Of a stretch of DNA of 64,000 bases, positions 28,062 to 36,625 are shown piece after piece. The DNA is from JBFAPK01 sp040676675 (lineage in GTDB: Bacteria; Actinomycetota; Actinomycetes; Mycobacteriales; Micromonosporaceae), in NCBI RefSeq assembly GCF_040676675.1, contig NZ_JBFAPK010000001.1, positions 372,001 through 436,000 of the forward strand, read 5' to 3'. Under the pieces are notes generated by a model, which searched no databases, had not been told where the DNA came from, and saw only the letters and a program-made list of their open reading frames with translations. Every line of letters begins with the position of its first letter. Position 1 is the first letter of the stretch. The translations under genes were made by a program, and so were the position numbers.

Positions 28062-28174
28062 GTCGGGGTTGAGTCTGCCTCGCGCAACCCCCATAATCAT
28101 GCGCTGCCCGGCGCGTTCACACCGGGTCGGGGGGCGCGGTTGTCTGCCGTGCATAGATCGGGCACGCTTTACCC

Positions 28175-30052
28175 GTGACTACGCGTGGCGAGCCGGCCAA
28201 CGGCCCTGGCGCGCCCGCGGTCGAGCCCGATAATCGGGACTTCCGACCGAAGCCGGGCCGGCGCGGCGCCAATCCGCTCAGCGGGAACAACCCTCCCGAA
28301 CCAGGCGCGCGCGGGGCGTCGAGGGACGAACCGGATCTCCGTACCGCCCTGGTGCGGCTCCGTACCGCCGTGAACAGCGGCACGTATCCGCTGGTGCTCC
28401 CCTCGGCCAAGCGGGCCGCCGAGGCGGGCGCCGCGCTCGTGGCCCAGCTGGACGACTACCTGCTGCCCCGGCTGGCCCGGCTCGACGCGCCGCTGCTCGT
28501 GGTCGTCGGCGGCTCCACCGGCGCCGGCAAGTCGACCCTGGTGAACAGCCTGGTCCAGGCCCGGGTGAGCGCCACCGGCGTACTGCGCCCGACCACCCGC
28601 TCGCCGGTGCTGGTCTGCAACCCGGCCGACTCGACCTGGTTCCGGCAGGGGGAGCTGCTGCCCGGGCTGACCCGGACCAGCCAGGCCACCGACCGGCCGG
28701 ACGCGCTGCAACTGGTCACGGCGCCCGCCCTGACGCCCGGGCTGGCCTTCCTCGACGCGCCCGACATCGACTCGGTCGTCGACGCCAACCGCGCCCTCGC
28801 CGGGCAGCTGCTGGCCGCCGCCGACCTGTGGCTCTTCGTGACCACCGCCGCCCGGTACGCCGACGCGGTCCCCTGGGAGATGCTCCGGACCGCCCGCAAC
28901 CGCGGTACCGTCATCGCCCTGGTCCTGGACCGGGTGCCGGCCGAGGCGACCGACGAGATCGCCGACCACCTGGTGGAGATGCTCGCCGCCCAGCAGCTCG
29001 GCGCAGCCCCGCTCTTCGTCCTGCCGGAGACCGCGGTGGACGGGCAGGGGCTCCTGCCCGACCGGGCGATCGCCCCGCTGCGGGACTGGTTCGGCCGGCT
29101 CGCCGCCGACGCCGAGGCCCGGGCCGCCGTGGTGCGCCAGACCGTCGACGGCGCGCTGACCGCGCTGCCGGCGACCGTGGAGCTGTTGGCCGAGGCCGCC
29201 GAGGAGCAGGGCCGGGCCGCGGTCGACCTGGAGGAGCGGGTCGACGCGGCCTACCGGGGGGCGCGGCGCACGGTGGAACAGGGGCTCCGGGACGGCCGGC
29301 TGCTCCGCGGCGAGGTGCTCGCCCGGTGGCAGGAGTTCGTCGGTACCGGGGAGCTGTTCCGCACGCTGGAGGCGCGTATCGGGCGGCTGCGGGACCGCAT
29401 CGTCTCCGCGCTGACCGGTCGCCCGGCGCCCGCCACCCAGCTGCAGAACGCGATCGAGTCGCAGCTGGTCACGCTGCTGCGCGCGGTCGCCACCGAGGCG
29501 GCCGAGAACGCGTACGTCTCCTGGATGGCCCACCCCGCCGGCGCCCCACTGGTCGAGCTGACGTTCGGCCGGCCCAGCGACGGCTTCACCGAGCGCGCCG
29601 AGCGGCTGGTCCGGGACTGGCAGCGGGACGTGCTGGAGCTGGTCCGCACCCAGGGCGGCGAGAAGCGCTTCGTGGCGCGTACGGCCGCGTACGCCGTCAA
29701 CGCCGCCGGGCTGGCGGTCACCATCGCGGTCTTCGCCTCCACCGCCTTCATCCCCACCGGCCTGGAGGTCGTCACCGGGGCCGGCACCACGGTGGCCGCG
29801 CAGGCGGTACTCCAGGCGATCTTCGGCGACCAGGCCGTGCGTACCCTCGCCGAGCAGGCCCGGCGGGACCTGCTCGCCCGCGTGGGGCGGCTGCTGGACG
29901 AGGAGCAGGCACGCTACCTGGGGCGGCTGGCCGAGGCCGGGATATCCGAGCAGCCGGGCCGCCGACTGCGGGAGGCCGCGGCCGACGTCGAGCGGGCCCG
30001 GGCCGCCGCCGCACTGACCGAGCACCTCACCTGGCCGGGAGTCCAGCCATGA
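28175..30052 (+). CDS. dynamin-like GTPase with hydrophobic hairpin
   Basis: 625 residues. After a disordered 50-residue N-terminus, a large GTPase domain begins with P-loop GGSTGAGKST (112-121), a switch region with PTTRSP, and the G3-like DAPDID. A canonical (N/T)KxD G4 motif is missing; VLDRVP occupies that place. Long helices follow, then a hydrophobic stretch at about 505-560 (AAGLAVTIAVFASTAFIPTG) that could insert in the membrane. This matches bacterial dynamin/YfjP-type proteins that act on membranes. GTG start with little leader. It overlaps the next GTPase gene by ATGA, as bacterial dynamins often come in pairs. Confidence 0.82.
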   Translation: MTTRGEPANGPGAPAVEPDNRDFRPKPGRRGANPLSGNNPPEPGARGASRDEPDLRTALVRLRTAVNSGTYPLVLPSAKRAAEAGAALVAQLDDYLLPRLARLDAPLLVVVGGSTGAGKSTLVNSLVQARVSATGVLRPTTRSPVLVCNPADSTWFRQGELLPGLTRTSQATDRPDALQLVTAPALTPGLAFLDAPDIDSVVDANRALAGQLLAAADLWLFVTTAARYADAVPWEMLRTARNRGTVIALVLDRVPAEATDEIADHLVEMLAAQQLGAAPLFVLPETAVDGQGLLPDRAIAPLRDWFGRLAADAEARAAVVRQTVDGALTALPATVELLAEAAEEQGRAAVDLEERVDAAYRGARRTVEQGLRDGRLLRGEVLARWQEFVGTGELFRTLEARIGRLRDRIVSALTGRPAPATQLQNAIESQLVTLLRAVATEAAENAYVSWMAHPAGAPLVELTFGRPSDGFTERAERLVRDWQRDVLELVRTQGGEKRFVARTAAYAVNAAGLAVTIAVFASTAFIPTGLEVVTGAGTTVAAQAVLQAIFGDQAVRTLAEQARRDLLARVGRLLDEEQARYLGRLAEAGISEQPGRRLREAAADVERARAAAALTEHLTWPGVQP

Positions 30053-31752
30053 CCGACCTCGTGGGCAAGGTACGCGACGCGTTCCGCGGCGACCGGCGGG
30101 TCGACCCGGACGCGCTCATCGCCCGGGTGGAGGCGCTGGGCGAGTTCCTCCGCGCGGTCGACGGCCACCTGCCGGACGACCGGCTGGTGGCCGGACACAC
30201 CCTGGTCGAGCGGGCCGGAGCCCGGCTCGCCCTCTCCCGGGACCACACCGTGGTGGCGCTCGCCGGCGCCACCGGCAGCGGCAAGTCCAGCCTCTTCAAC
30301 GCGCTGGCCCGGTTCCAGATGTCCCCGGTCGGCGTGCGCCGGCCCACCACCGGGGTCGCCCACGCCTGCGTCTGGGGCGCCCTGGACGGCGCGGCCCGGC
30401 TGCTGGACTGGGTGGGCGTGCTGCCCCGGCACCGGTTCGTCCGGGAGAGCCCGCTCGACGGCGAGGACGAGGCCCGGCTGCGTGGCCTGATCCTGCTCGA
30501 CCTGCCCGACTTCGACTCGGTCGAGCGCGGCCACCGGCTGGAGGTGGACCGGCTGCTCGGCCTGGTCGACCTGGTGGTCTGGGTGGTCGATCCGCAGAAG
30601 TACGCCGACCGGGTGGTGCACACCGACTACCTGCGCGAGTTCCACCGGCACCGGGACGTCACCGTGGTCGTGCTCAACCAGGTCGACCGGCTCTCCCCGC
30701 AGGACTCGGCCCGGGTCCTGGGCGACCTGCGCCGGCTGCTCGACGCCGACGGCCTCGACGGCGTACCGCTGCTGGCGACCTCGGCGCTGCACCAGGCGGC
30801 CCTGGCCGAGCTGCGGGCCACGCTGGAGCGGACCGTCGCCGAGCGGCAGGCGGCGCTGCGCCGGCTCGCCGGCGACGTCGACACCGTCGTCGAGCAGCTG
30901 GCCGAGGTGATGGGCCCGCCGGTCGACGCCGACGGGGTGGCGCCGGAGACCGAGCGGCTGCTGGTCGACGCGCTCGCCGCGTCCGCCGGGGTACCGGCGG
31001 TGGTCGAGGCCACCGAGCGGGCGTACCGGCAACGGGCCGCCGCCGCGACCGGCTGGCCCGTGGTGCGGGGCTGGCACCGGCTGCGCCCCGACCCGCTGCG
31101 CCGCCTGCACCTGCCCGGCGGGCCGGGCGCCGGCCGCGCCGACGACGACCCGGGTCCGCTCGGGGCGAGTTCGCTGCCCGACCCGACCGTCGCGCAGCGC
31201 GCCGCCGTCGGGCTCTCGGTCCGGCAGGTCGGCGAGCGGGCCGGCGCCGAACTGCCCGCGCCCTGGCCGGCCGCGCTGGCCGCCGCCGCCCGCTCCCGCC
31301 TCGGCGACCTGCCCGACGCGCTGGACCGCGCGGTGGTCAACACGAGCATCGTCGGCGAGCACCGGCCCTTCTGGTGGCGCCTGGTCGGCGGGGTGCAGTG
31401 GCTGGTCACGCTGGCCGCGGCGGCCGGCGTGGCCTGGCTGGTGCTCGGCTACGCGGTCCGGGCGCTCGGGCTGCCGGCCCTCGACTATCCGGCGGTGGGC
31501 GTGGTGCCGCTGCCGACCGTGATGCTCCTCGGCGGGCTGCTCCTCGGCGTGCTCGTCGCCCTGGCGGTCCGGCCGATCACCAACTGGGCCGCCGGCCGCG
31601 CCCGGCTGCGGATGGAGCGCCGGTTGCGCTCCGCCGTGGCCGCCGTCGCCCGGGAGTACGTGCTCGCGCCGGTCGGCGCCGTGCTGGCGTCGTACGCCCG
31701 GGCGAGCGCGGCGCTGACCGCCGCCGGTGACCGCGGCTCTCGGAGCAGGTGA
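30049..31752 (+). CDS. YfjP-family membrane GTPase, partner of the dynamin-like GTPase
   Basis: 567 residues. The GTPase domain has P-loop GATGSGKSS (73-81), G3 DLPDFDS and a clear G4 NQVDR, giving guanine specificity. The C-terminal third has two membrane helices (WLVTLAAAAGVAWLVLGYAV and VMLLGGLLLGVLVALAV) followed by an Arg-rich helix and a helical tail. The pair probably forms hetero-oligomers at the membrane, as paired bacterial dynamins do; the process served (division, stress or phage defence) is unknown. ATGA overlap with the upstream gene gives translational coupling. Confidence 0.82.
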   Translation: MTDLVGKVRDAFRGDRRVDPDALIARVEALGEFLRAVDGHLPDDRLVAGHTLVERAGARLALSRDHTVVALAGATGSGKSSLFNALARFQMSPVGVRRPTTGVAHACVWGALDGAARLLDWVGVLPRHRFVRESPLDGEDEARLRGLILLDLPDFDSVERGHRLEVDRLLGLVDLVVWVVDPQKYADRVVHTDYLREFHRHRDVTVVVLNQVDRLSPQDSARVLGDLRRLLDADGLDGVPLLATSALHQAALAELRATLERTVAERQAALRRLAGDVDTVVEQLAEVMGPPVDADGVAPETERLLVDALAASAGVPAVVEATERAYRQRAAAATGWPVVRGWHRLRPDPLRRLHLPGGPGAGRADDDPGPLGASSLPDPTVAQRAAVGLSVRQVGERAGAELPAPWPAALAAAARSRLGDLPDALDRAVVNTSIVGEHRPFWWRLVGGVQWLVTLAAAAGVAWLVLGYAVRALGLPALDYPAVGVVPLPTVMLLGGLLLGVLVALAVRPITNWAAGRARLRMERRLRSAVAAVAREYVLAPVGAVLASYARASAALTAAGDRGSRSR

Positions 31753-31791
31753 ACGGCACAACACGGGCGTTCGACGATCGTTAGTCGTAAA

Positions 31792-31820
31792 CCGGCGTCC
31801 CCCGGCCTCGGAGGCGCCGG
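31792..31820 (+). terminator. hairpin after the GTPase pair
   Basis: CCGGCG (31792-31797) and CGCCGG (31815-31820) pair with partial extension inwards, 40 bp after the second GTPase stop. It separates the GTPase pair from the five-gene block. Weak to moderate stem, no T tract. Confidence 0.4.
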
Positions 31821-32006
31821 AATTGGACTAAGGATCAGTGACTACGCGGCCGGTCCCGTTCCGGTCCTCGGGCCCGACCAGTGCGGCTGTGTTCCTGTCG
31901 GACGGGCACGGTAGAACTTCCCGCGTCACGGATCACCCGTCCGCGGGTGGCGCCGCCGATGTCCCGGGCGGAGCTCTGCGGACCGGCCGGTGGGAGGTCG
32001 AAGGTC

Positions 32007-32525
32007 GTGGATGCGGATGCCGTCGCCCCGGAGGGGGGCGCGGCCGACTGGGAGCGGCGCAGCGTGGTACCGATGCTGCCTGTCGCGCGGCCCCGCAAGC
32101 TCTCGAAGGTCCCCTTCGTGGAGATGGCGGACGGGGCGTTGCAGGGGGTGGTGTCGAGCGGTTCCGACATCTCGCGGGTGTACGTCTCGGCGATCACCGC
32201 CGGCAGCCACGAGGCGTCGTGCAGCACCAACAACAACCGGCCCTGCGGCGGTGGCGGCGTGCAGTGCAACCACATCTGGGCGCTCGTCGACGAGGCGGTG
32301 GAGCGGTTCGGCCTCCACCGGGTGGCCCGCTTCCTCCAGGTCGACCTTGAGGAGAGCGACACGTACGGCGGTGCCCTGATCCGCCGGATGCGCCCGAAGC
32401 CCGGCCCGAAGGTCGCGGCCCGGGTGTTCAGCCGGTTCCTGGCCCACCTGACGTACCTGGAGGTGCCGGCGACCGTCGAGCCGCTGCCGGAGCTGCACTG
32501 GTTCCCGTCGGGGGTGGGTCGCTGA
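32007..32525 (+). CDS. SWIM-like zinc-finger protein, first gene of the MoxR-vWA block
   Basis: 172 residues. The centre carries C72, C80, C87 and H89 in CSTNNNRPCGGGGVQCNH, a variant of the SWIM zinc motif in which the last CxH pair is canonical and the first CxC is spread out. It is preceded by a strand-rich YVSAITAGSHEAS segment, as in other SWIM proteins. SWIM fingers bind nucleic acid or protein. The start is GTG 32007 because GGGAGG lies 9 bases upstream. The TGA overlaps the ATG of the next gene (TGATG), placing it in one operon with the vWA, MoxR and DUF5682 genes. The exact role is unknown. Confidence 0.7.
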   Translation: MDADAVAPEGGAADWERRSVVPMLPVARPRKLSKVPFVEMADGALQGVVSSGSDISRVYVSAITAGSHEASCSTNNNRPCGGGGVQCNHIWALVDEAVERFGLHRVARFLQVDLEESDTYGGALIRRMRPKPGPKVAARVFSRFLAHLTYLEVPATVEPLPELHWFPSGVGR

Positions 32526-34027
32526 TGCGAGGCGTACAGCTCGCCGAGCTGACCGGTACCGCGCCGTCCGGGGTGGAGGCGGCCCTCGACGTGGTCGCCG
32601 GCTTCGACGGCGCCCTGCTCCAGGGCCTGGGCCGGCTCGACGCGACGGGAACCTCGGCCCTGGCCGGTCTCGCGGGCGCGGTCGCGGCCACGCCGCTCGG
32701 CCCGAGGGTGGCCGAGGCGGTGGAGAAGATCACGGCGGGCTCGATCGCCGACGACTCCCTCGCGCTGCTCGCCGGGGCCAGGTCCGCGCTGCTGGGGGCG
32801 GTGCACGACGCGCTCCTCGCCCAGCTTGACGCCGCCCGTGGGCGGGAGCGCCGGCCGTGGACGCCGCCCGCCGGCGGCGCGCCGGAGGGTTCCGCCGGCG
32901 CTGCCGCGCCCGGCGGCGAAGGCCCGCTCGCCGGGGCCCGCTCGTGGCTGACCGAGGTCGCCATCACCGGCTGGCGTGGCGTGGACGCCGACTCCGTCGC
33001 GGCGGCCGCCCAGGTCGTGTCGGGCCTGCTGGCCGCGCCGGGGCGGCGCCGCCTCGCGGTGCTGCTCGACGGGCTGGTGGCGGAGCTGCGGGCGGGTTCG
33101 CCGCTGGTCACCCTGGACCGGGTGCCGGCGCGCCGCTGGGGTGACCTGTGGAGCCGCGCCGTGCTGCTGGCGCGCCCCGGCGACGGCGCGCCGTCCGGCG
33201 GCAACCCGGCCGGGACGAACGACGGCGCAACGGACGGCGGCGACGCGGTCCCGGCCGGGCCGGGCGGCAGCGGCGGTGAGACCGTCTCCGGGCGGTTGCT
33301 GGTCCTCGGCGTCGACGTGCACGAGCATCCCACCGCGGTGCAGGCGCAGGTGCACGCCATCCTCGAACCGACCGGTGGCGCGCCCAGCCGACTGGTACGC
33401 ACCAGCGTGGCGGCGGCGAAGGTCGACACCGTCCTCGGGCCGACCATGTGGCAGCTGCTGGGCGACCATCCCGTACTGCTCGGGGCGCTCGCCCACGGCG
33501 TCGGCCTGGAGGTCACCGACCTGGTCCTGCGCCCCGGCGGCGACCTGATCTGGCGGGACGACCGGGCCCGTCCGGCCGAGCCGGCCGACCCGTTCGCGGT
33601 GGCCCGGGTGCAACTCGGCGACGTGCTCGCCGACGGCGCGCCGCCGCTGGACCGGCATCCGGCGGGCATCGCCGAGCCGGTGCTGCTGGAGGGCTACACC
33701 GCGAGCCGCGATTCCGACGGCGGCGTCACCTTCGACGTGGACGGTACCGCCATCGGCGCCACGATCGACCGGCTGCCGACCTGCGGGCCGCTCACCCCCG
33801 AGCTGGTCGCCGCCTCGTCGGCCTGCATCGGCCTGCTCCGGTGGGACGCCGGCCGCTGGCTGGTCCAGCCCCTCGCCGTGCAGGTCGCCACCAAGCGCAA
33901 GACGACGGTGGCGCAGACCGGGGACTGGGCGCTGGGCGCGGACGGCCCCCGGGCGAGCAAGGCGGCGAAGGCGACCGACGCGGTGTCGGTACTGCGCGAG
34001 CGGGCGGGACGGTTGCTGCGGCGATGA
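32525..34027 (+). CDS. unknown 500-residue protein of the MoxR-vWA block
   Basis: No recognised domain. The N-terminal 100 residues are helical and Ala/Leu-rich. A disordered Gly/Ala/Pro linker falls at about 110-140 and another (GNPAGTNDGATDGGD) at about 225-255. Between and after these are globular segments, including LVTLDRVPARRWGDLWSRAVLLAR and a beta-rich C-terminal part (LVLGVDVHEHPTAVQ, MWQLLGDHPVLLGALAHG). Start and stop both overlap neighbours (TGATG and ATGA), so it is certainly part of the operon. Combined with the SWIM-like protein it has about 670 residues, near my recollection of E. coli YehQ, so the two may be a split equivalent. Confidence 0.7.
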   Translation: MRGVQLAELTGTAPSGVEAALDVVAGFDGALLQGLGRLDATGTSALAGLAGAVAATPLGPRVAEAVEKITAGSIADDSLALLAGARSALLGAVHDALLAQLDAARGRERRPWTPPAGGAPEGSAGAAAPGGEGPLAGARSWLTEVAITGWRGVDADSVAAAAQVVSGLLAAPGRRRLAVLLDGLVAELRAGSPLVTLDRVPARRWGDLWSRAVLLARPGDGAPSGGNPAGTNDGATDGGDAVPAGPGGSGGETVSGRLLVLGVDVHEHPTAVQAQVHAILEPTGGAPSRLVRTSVAAAKVDTVLGPTMWQLLGDHPVLLGALAHGVGLEVTDLVLRPGGDLIWRDDRARPAEPADPFAVARVQLGDVLADGAPPLDRHPAGIAEPVLLEGYTASRDSDGGVTFDVDGTAIGATIDRLPTCGPLTPELVAASSACIGLLRWDAGRWLVQPLAVQVATKRKTTVAQTGDWALGADGPRASKAAKATDAVSVLRERAGRLLRR

Positions 34028-35493
34028 GCGGAGACGACATCAACCCGGTCGAGACCGACGAGGCCAACCCCGCCGGGACCGCCGAGACCGATCCCGCCGG
34101 GACCGCCGGGACCGACCCCACCGCGAACGGGGCGGCCGAGCACGGTACCGCCGAAACCGACCCGGCCGAGACCGGGGTGGCCGAGCACCGCCGACAGGTC
34201 CTCTACTGGCGGCTGCTGGCCCGGCTCTTCGACCCGGAGGAGCAGCCGGGGCTGGAGGCGGCGAGCGTCGCGGTCGTCGAGGACCTCGGCCTGCCGACCG
34301 CCCTGCTGGACCCGAGGGTGTCGGTGGACAACGTGGTGCAGCGCCATCCGGAGCTGGCCGACGAGCTGGCCGGGGTGATGGCGCCCCGGGAGGCGGACGC
34401 GGACGACCACTCGATCGGCTCGGCGGCGGTACGCCGGGCCGCCCTCGCCTCGAAGCTGCTGCTCAACGTCTTCGGCACGGGCAGCGGCAGCGTCAGCGCG
34501 GGGCAGCTCGCCGACTGGCAGTCCGACGCGGGCTGGCTGGAGCGGGCCCTCGGCCACGAGCCGGGCGAGCTGCGCGGCCGGCCCGGCAACGGCGACGGCG
34601 AGGGCATGTCGGGCGTGCTGGCCGAGCTGGAGGGCGACCTGGTCCGCCGGATGCGGCTGCGCGAGGTGCTGGCCGACCCGGCCCTGGCGAGCAAGCTCAC
34701 GCCGAGCATGTCGCTGATCGAGCAGTTGCTCCGGGACAAGCACAACCTCTCGGGCGTGGCGTTGGCCAACGCGAAGGCGCTGATCCGCCGCTACGTCGAC
34801 GAGGTCGCCGAGGTGCTGCGTACGCAGGTGGAGCAGGCGAGCGCCGGCACCGTCGACCGCTCGGTACCGCCGAAGCGGATCTTCCGTAACCTCGACCTCG
34901 ACCGCACCATCTGGAAGAACCTGCCGAACTGGAACCCGGAGGACGAGCGGCTCTACGTCGACCGGCTCTTCTACCGGCAGACCGCCCGGCGCACCACCCC
35001 GGCCCGCATGATCGTCGTGGTGGACCAGTCCGGGTCGATGGTCGACTCGATGGTCAACTGCACCATCCTCGCCTCGATCTTCGCGGGGCTGCCCAAGGTG
35101 GACGTCCACCTCATCGCCTTCGACACGAGGGCGCTGGACCTGACCCCGTGGGTGCACGACCCGTTCGAGGTGCTGCTCCGTACCAAGCTCGGCGGCGGCA
35201 ACGACGGGCCGGTGGCGCTCGCGATGGCCCGGCCGAAGATCTCCGACCCGCGTAACACGGTGTTGGTCTGGATCTCGGACTTCTACGAGTTCGGCCAGTC
35301 CCAGCCGCTCTTCGACGGGCTGGAGGCGGTGTACCGCAGCGGGGTGAAGCTCATCCCGGTCGGCTCGGTCAACAGCAGCGGGCGCGGCGAGGTGAACCCC
35401 TGGTTCCGCCAGCGCTTCAAGGACCTCGGTACGCCGGTGATCTCCGGCCACATCCGCAAGCTCGTCTTCGAACTCAAGAACTTCCTCACCTAG
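34024..35493 (+). CDS. vWA-domain protein (YehP-like)
   Basis: 489 residues. The first 55 are a disordered repeat of TDPAGTA-like units. A helical middle region (about 60-300) leads to a von Willebrand A domain in the C-terminal third, with an intact MIDAS: D334-Q-S336-G-S338, a Thr in the following loop and the late Asp in WISDFYEFG. vWA proteins encoded beside MoxR ATPases act as metal-dependent adaptors or substrate recruiters. ATGA overlap with the previous gene; the MoxR gene begins 13 bp after the stop. Cytosolic, no signal peptide. Confidence 0.88.
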   Translation: MSGDDINPVETDEANPAGTAETDPAGTAGTDPTANGAAEHGTAETDPAETGVAEHRRQVLYWRLLARLFDPEEQPGLEAASVAVVEDLGLPTALLDPRVSVDNVVQRHPELADELAGVMAPREADADDHSIGSAAVRRAALASKLLLNVFGTGSGSVSAGQLADWQSDAGWLERALGHEPGELRGRPGNGDGEGMSGVLAELEGDLVRRMRLREVLADPALASKLTPSMSLIEQLLRDKHNLSGVALANAKALIRRYVDEVAEVLRTQVEQASAGTVDRSVPPKRIFRNLDLDRTIWKNLPNWNPEDERLYVDRLFYRQTARRTTPARMIVVVDQSGSMVDSMVNCTILASIFAGLPKVDVHLIAFDTRALDLTPWVHDPFEVLLRTKLGGGNDGPVALAMARPKISDPRNTVLVWISDFYEFGQSQPLFDGLEAVYRSGVKLIPVGSVNSSGRGEVNPWFRQRFKDLGTPVISGHIRKLVFELKNFLT

Positions 35494-35506
35494 GAGAAAC
35501 GCGAGA

Positions 35507-36625
35507 ATGACCACCACTGAGATGCTGCGCGCCCCGGCAGAGGTCAAGTTCGCCGAGGAGCTCGACTGGCTGGAGTCGGTCGACGACGGCCCCAAGCCGT
35601 ACTCGTGGCGGCTGAGCCCGCGCATGGTCCGGCTCTTCATCCTCGGCTCCGAGCGCGCGGACGGCCTCGACCGCGAGATCTCGCAGAAGTGGTTCGGCGA
35701 CCGCAGCTTCGTGGAGCGCAGCATCGTCACGCTCGCCTCGGACCGCGGCCTGCTGCTCATCGGCGACCCCGGCACCGGCAAGAGCTGGCTGGCGGAGCTG
35801 CTCTCGGCCGCGATCTGCCGCAACTCCACCCTGGTCGTGCAGGGCACCGCCGGCACCACCGAGGACCACATCAAGTACTCCTGGAACGTCTCGATGGTGA
35901 TCGCCCGCGGGCAGTCCCGCGAGTCGATGATCCCCTCGCCGATCATGACCGCGATGGAGCAGGGCGTGATCGGCCGGTTCGAGGAGCTGACCCGCTCCAC
36001 CAGCGACGTACAGGACGCGCTGATCTCGATCCTCTCCGAGAAGTACGTCTCCATCCCGGAGCTGGACGAGGACAACATCGTCTTCGCCAAGCCGGGCTTC
36101 TCGATCATCGCGACCGCGAACAGCCGGGACCGGGGCGTCAACGACCTCTCCTCGGCGCTCAAGCGGCGGTTCAACTTCGTCCGCATCCCCGTGGTCACCA
36201 ACAAGCGCAGCGAGGCGGAGATCGTCCGGTTCCGCACCACCGAGCTGCTCCGGCGGCACCGCATCGAGCTGGACGTACCGCCGACGCTGCTCGACATCCT
36301 GCTCCAGTCCTTCGCCGACCTGCGTACCGCCGCGGCGGCCGCGACCAGCGACGACGAGAAGCTGGAGTCCGCCCTCTCCACGGCCGAGCAGATCGGCGTG
36401 CTGGAGGACGCCATCCTGCACAGCAACTTCTTCGGCGACCGCACGCTGCGCGCCGAGACGCTCGCCAGCTCCCTGGTCGGCTCGCTCGCCCGGCGCAGCC
36501 CCGAGGACCTCGCCATCCTGAACAAGTACTGGCACGGGGTGGTCGAGCCGCGCAGCAAGGAGGCCGGTGGCGACTGGTCCGCCTTCCTCGAGGGCGGCCG
36601 GCAGACCATCGCGACGCTCTCATGA
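35507..36625 (+). CDS. MoxR-type AAA+ ATPase (YehL-like)
   Basis: 372 residues. Walker A is GDPGTGKSW (86-93). The Walker B and following segment reads GVIGRFEELTRS, characteristic of the MoxR clade, then sensor 1 (IATANSRDRGVND) and the arginine region LSSALKRRFNFVRIP. The C-terminal helical lid is present. MoxR ATPases are hexameric chaperone-like motors that remodel a partner through vWA adaptors. It has a good RBS (AGGAGA). The stop overlaps the start of the DUF5682 gene (ATGA), giving coupled synthesis. Confidence 0.92.
   Translation: MTTTEMLRAPAEVKFAEELDWLESVDDGPKPYSWRLSPRMVRLFILGSERADGLDREISQKWFGDRSFVERSIVTLASDRGLLLIGDPGTGKSWLAELLSAAICRNSTLVVQGTAGTTEDHIKYSWNVSMVIARGQSRESMIPSPIMTAMEQGVIGRFEELTRSTSDVQDALISILSEKYVSIPELDEDNIVFAKPGFSIIATANSRDRGVNDLSSALKRRFNFVRIPVVTNKRSEAEIVRFRTTELLRRHRIELDVPPTLLDILLQSFADLRTAAAAATSDDEKLESALSTAEQIGVLEDAILHSNFFGDRTLRAETLASSLVGSLARRSPEDLAILNKYWHGVVEPRSKEAGGDWSAFLEGGRQTIATLS

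Noticed and set aside
32525..34027. Assignment of the 500-residue protein to DUF5691
   Set aside because: That family often accompanies MoxR/DUF5682 genes, but I could not find its helical-repeat pattern in this protein, so no family name is given.
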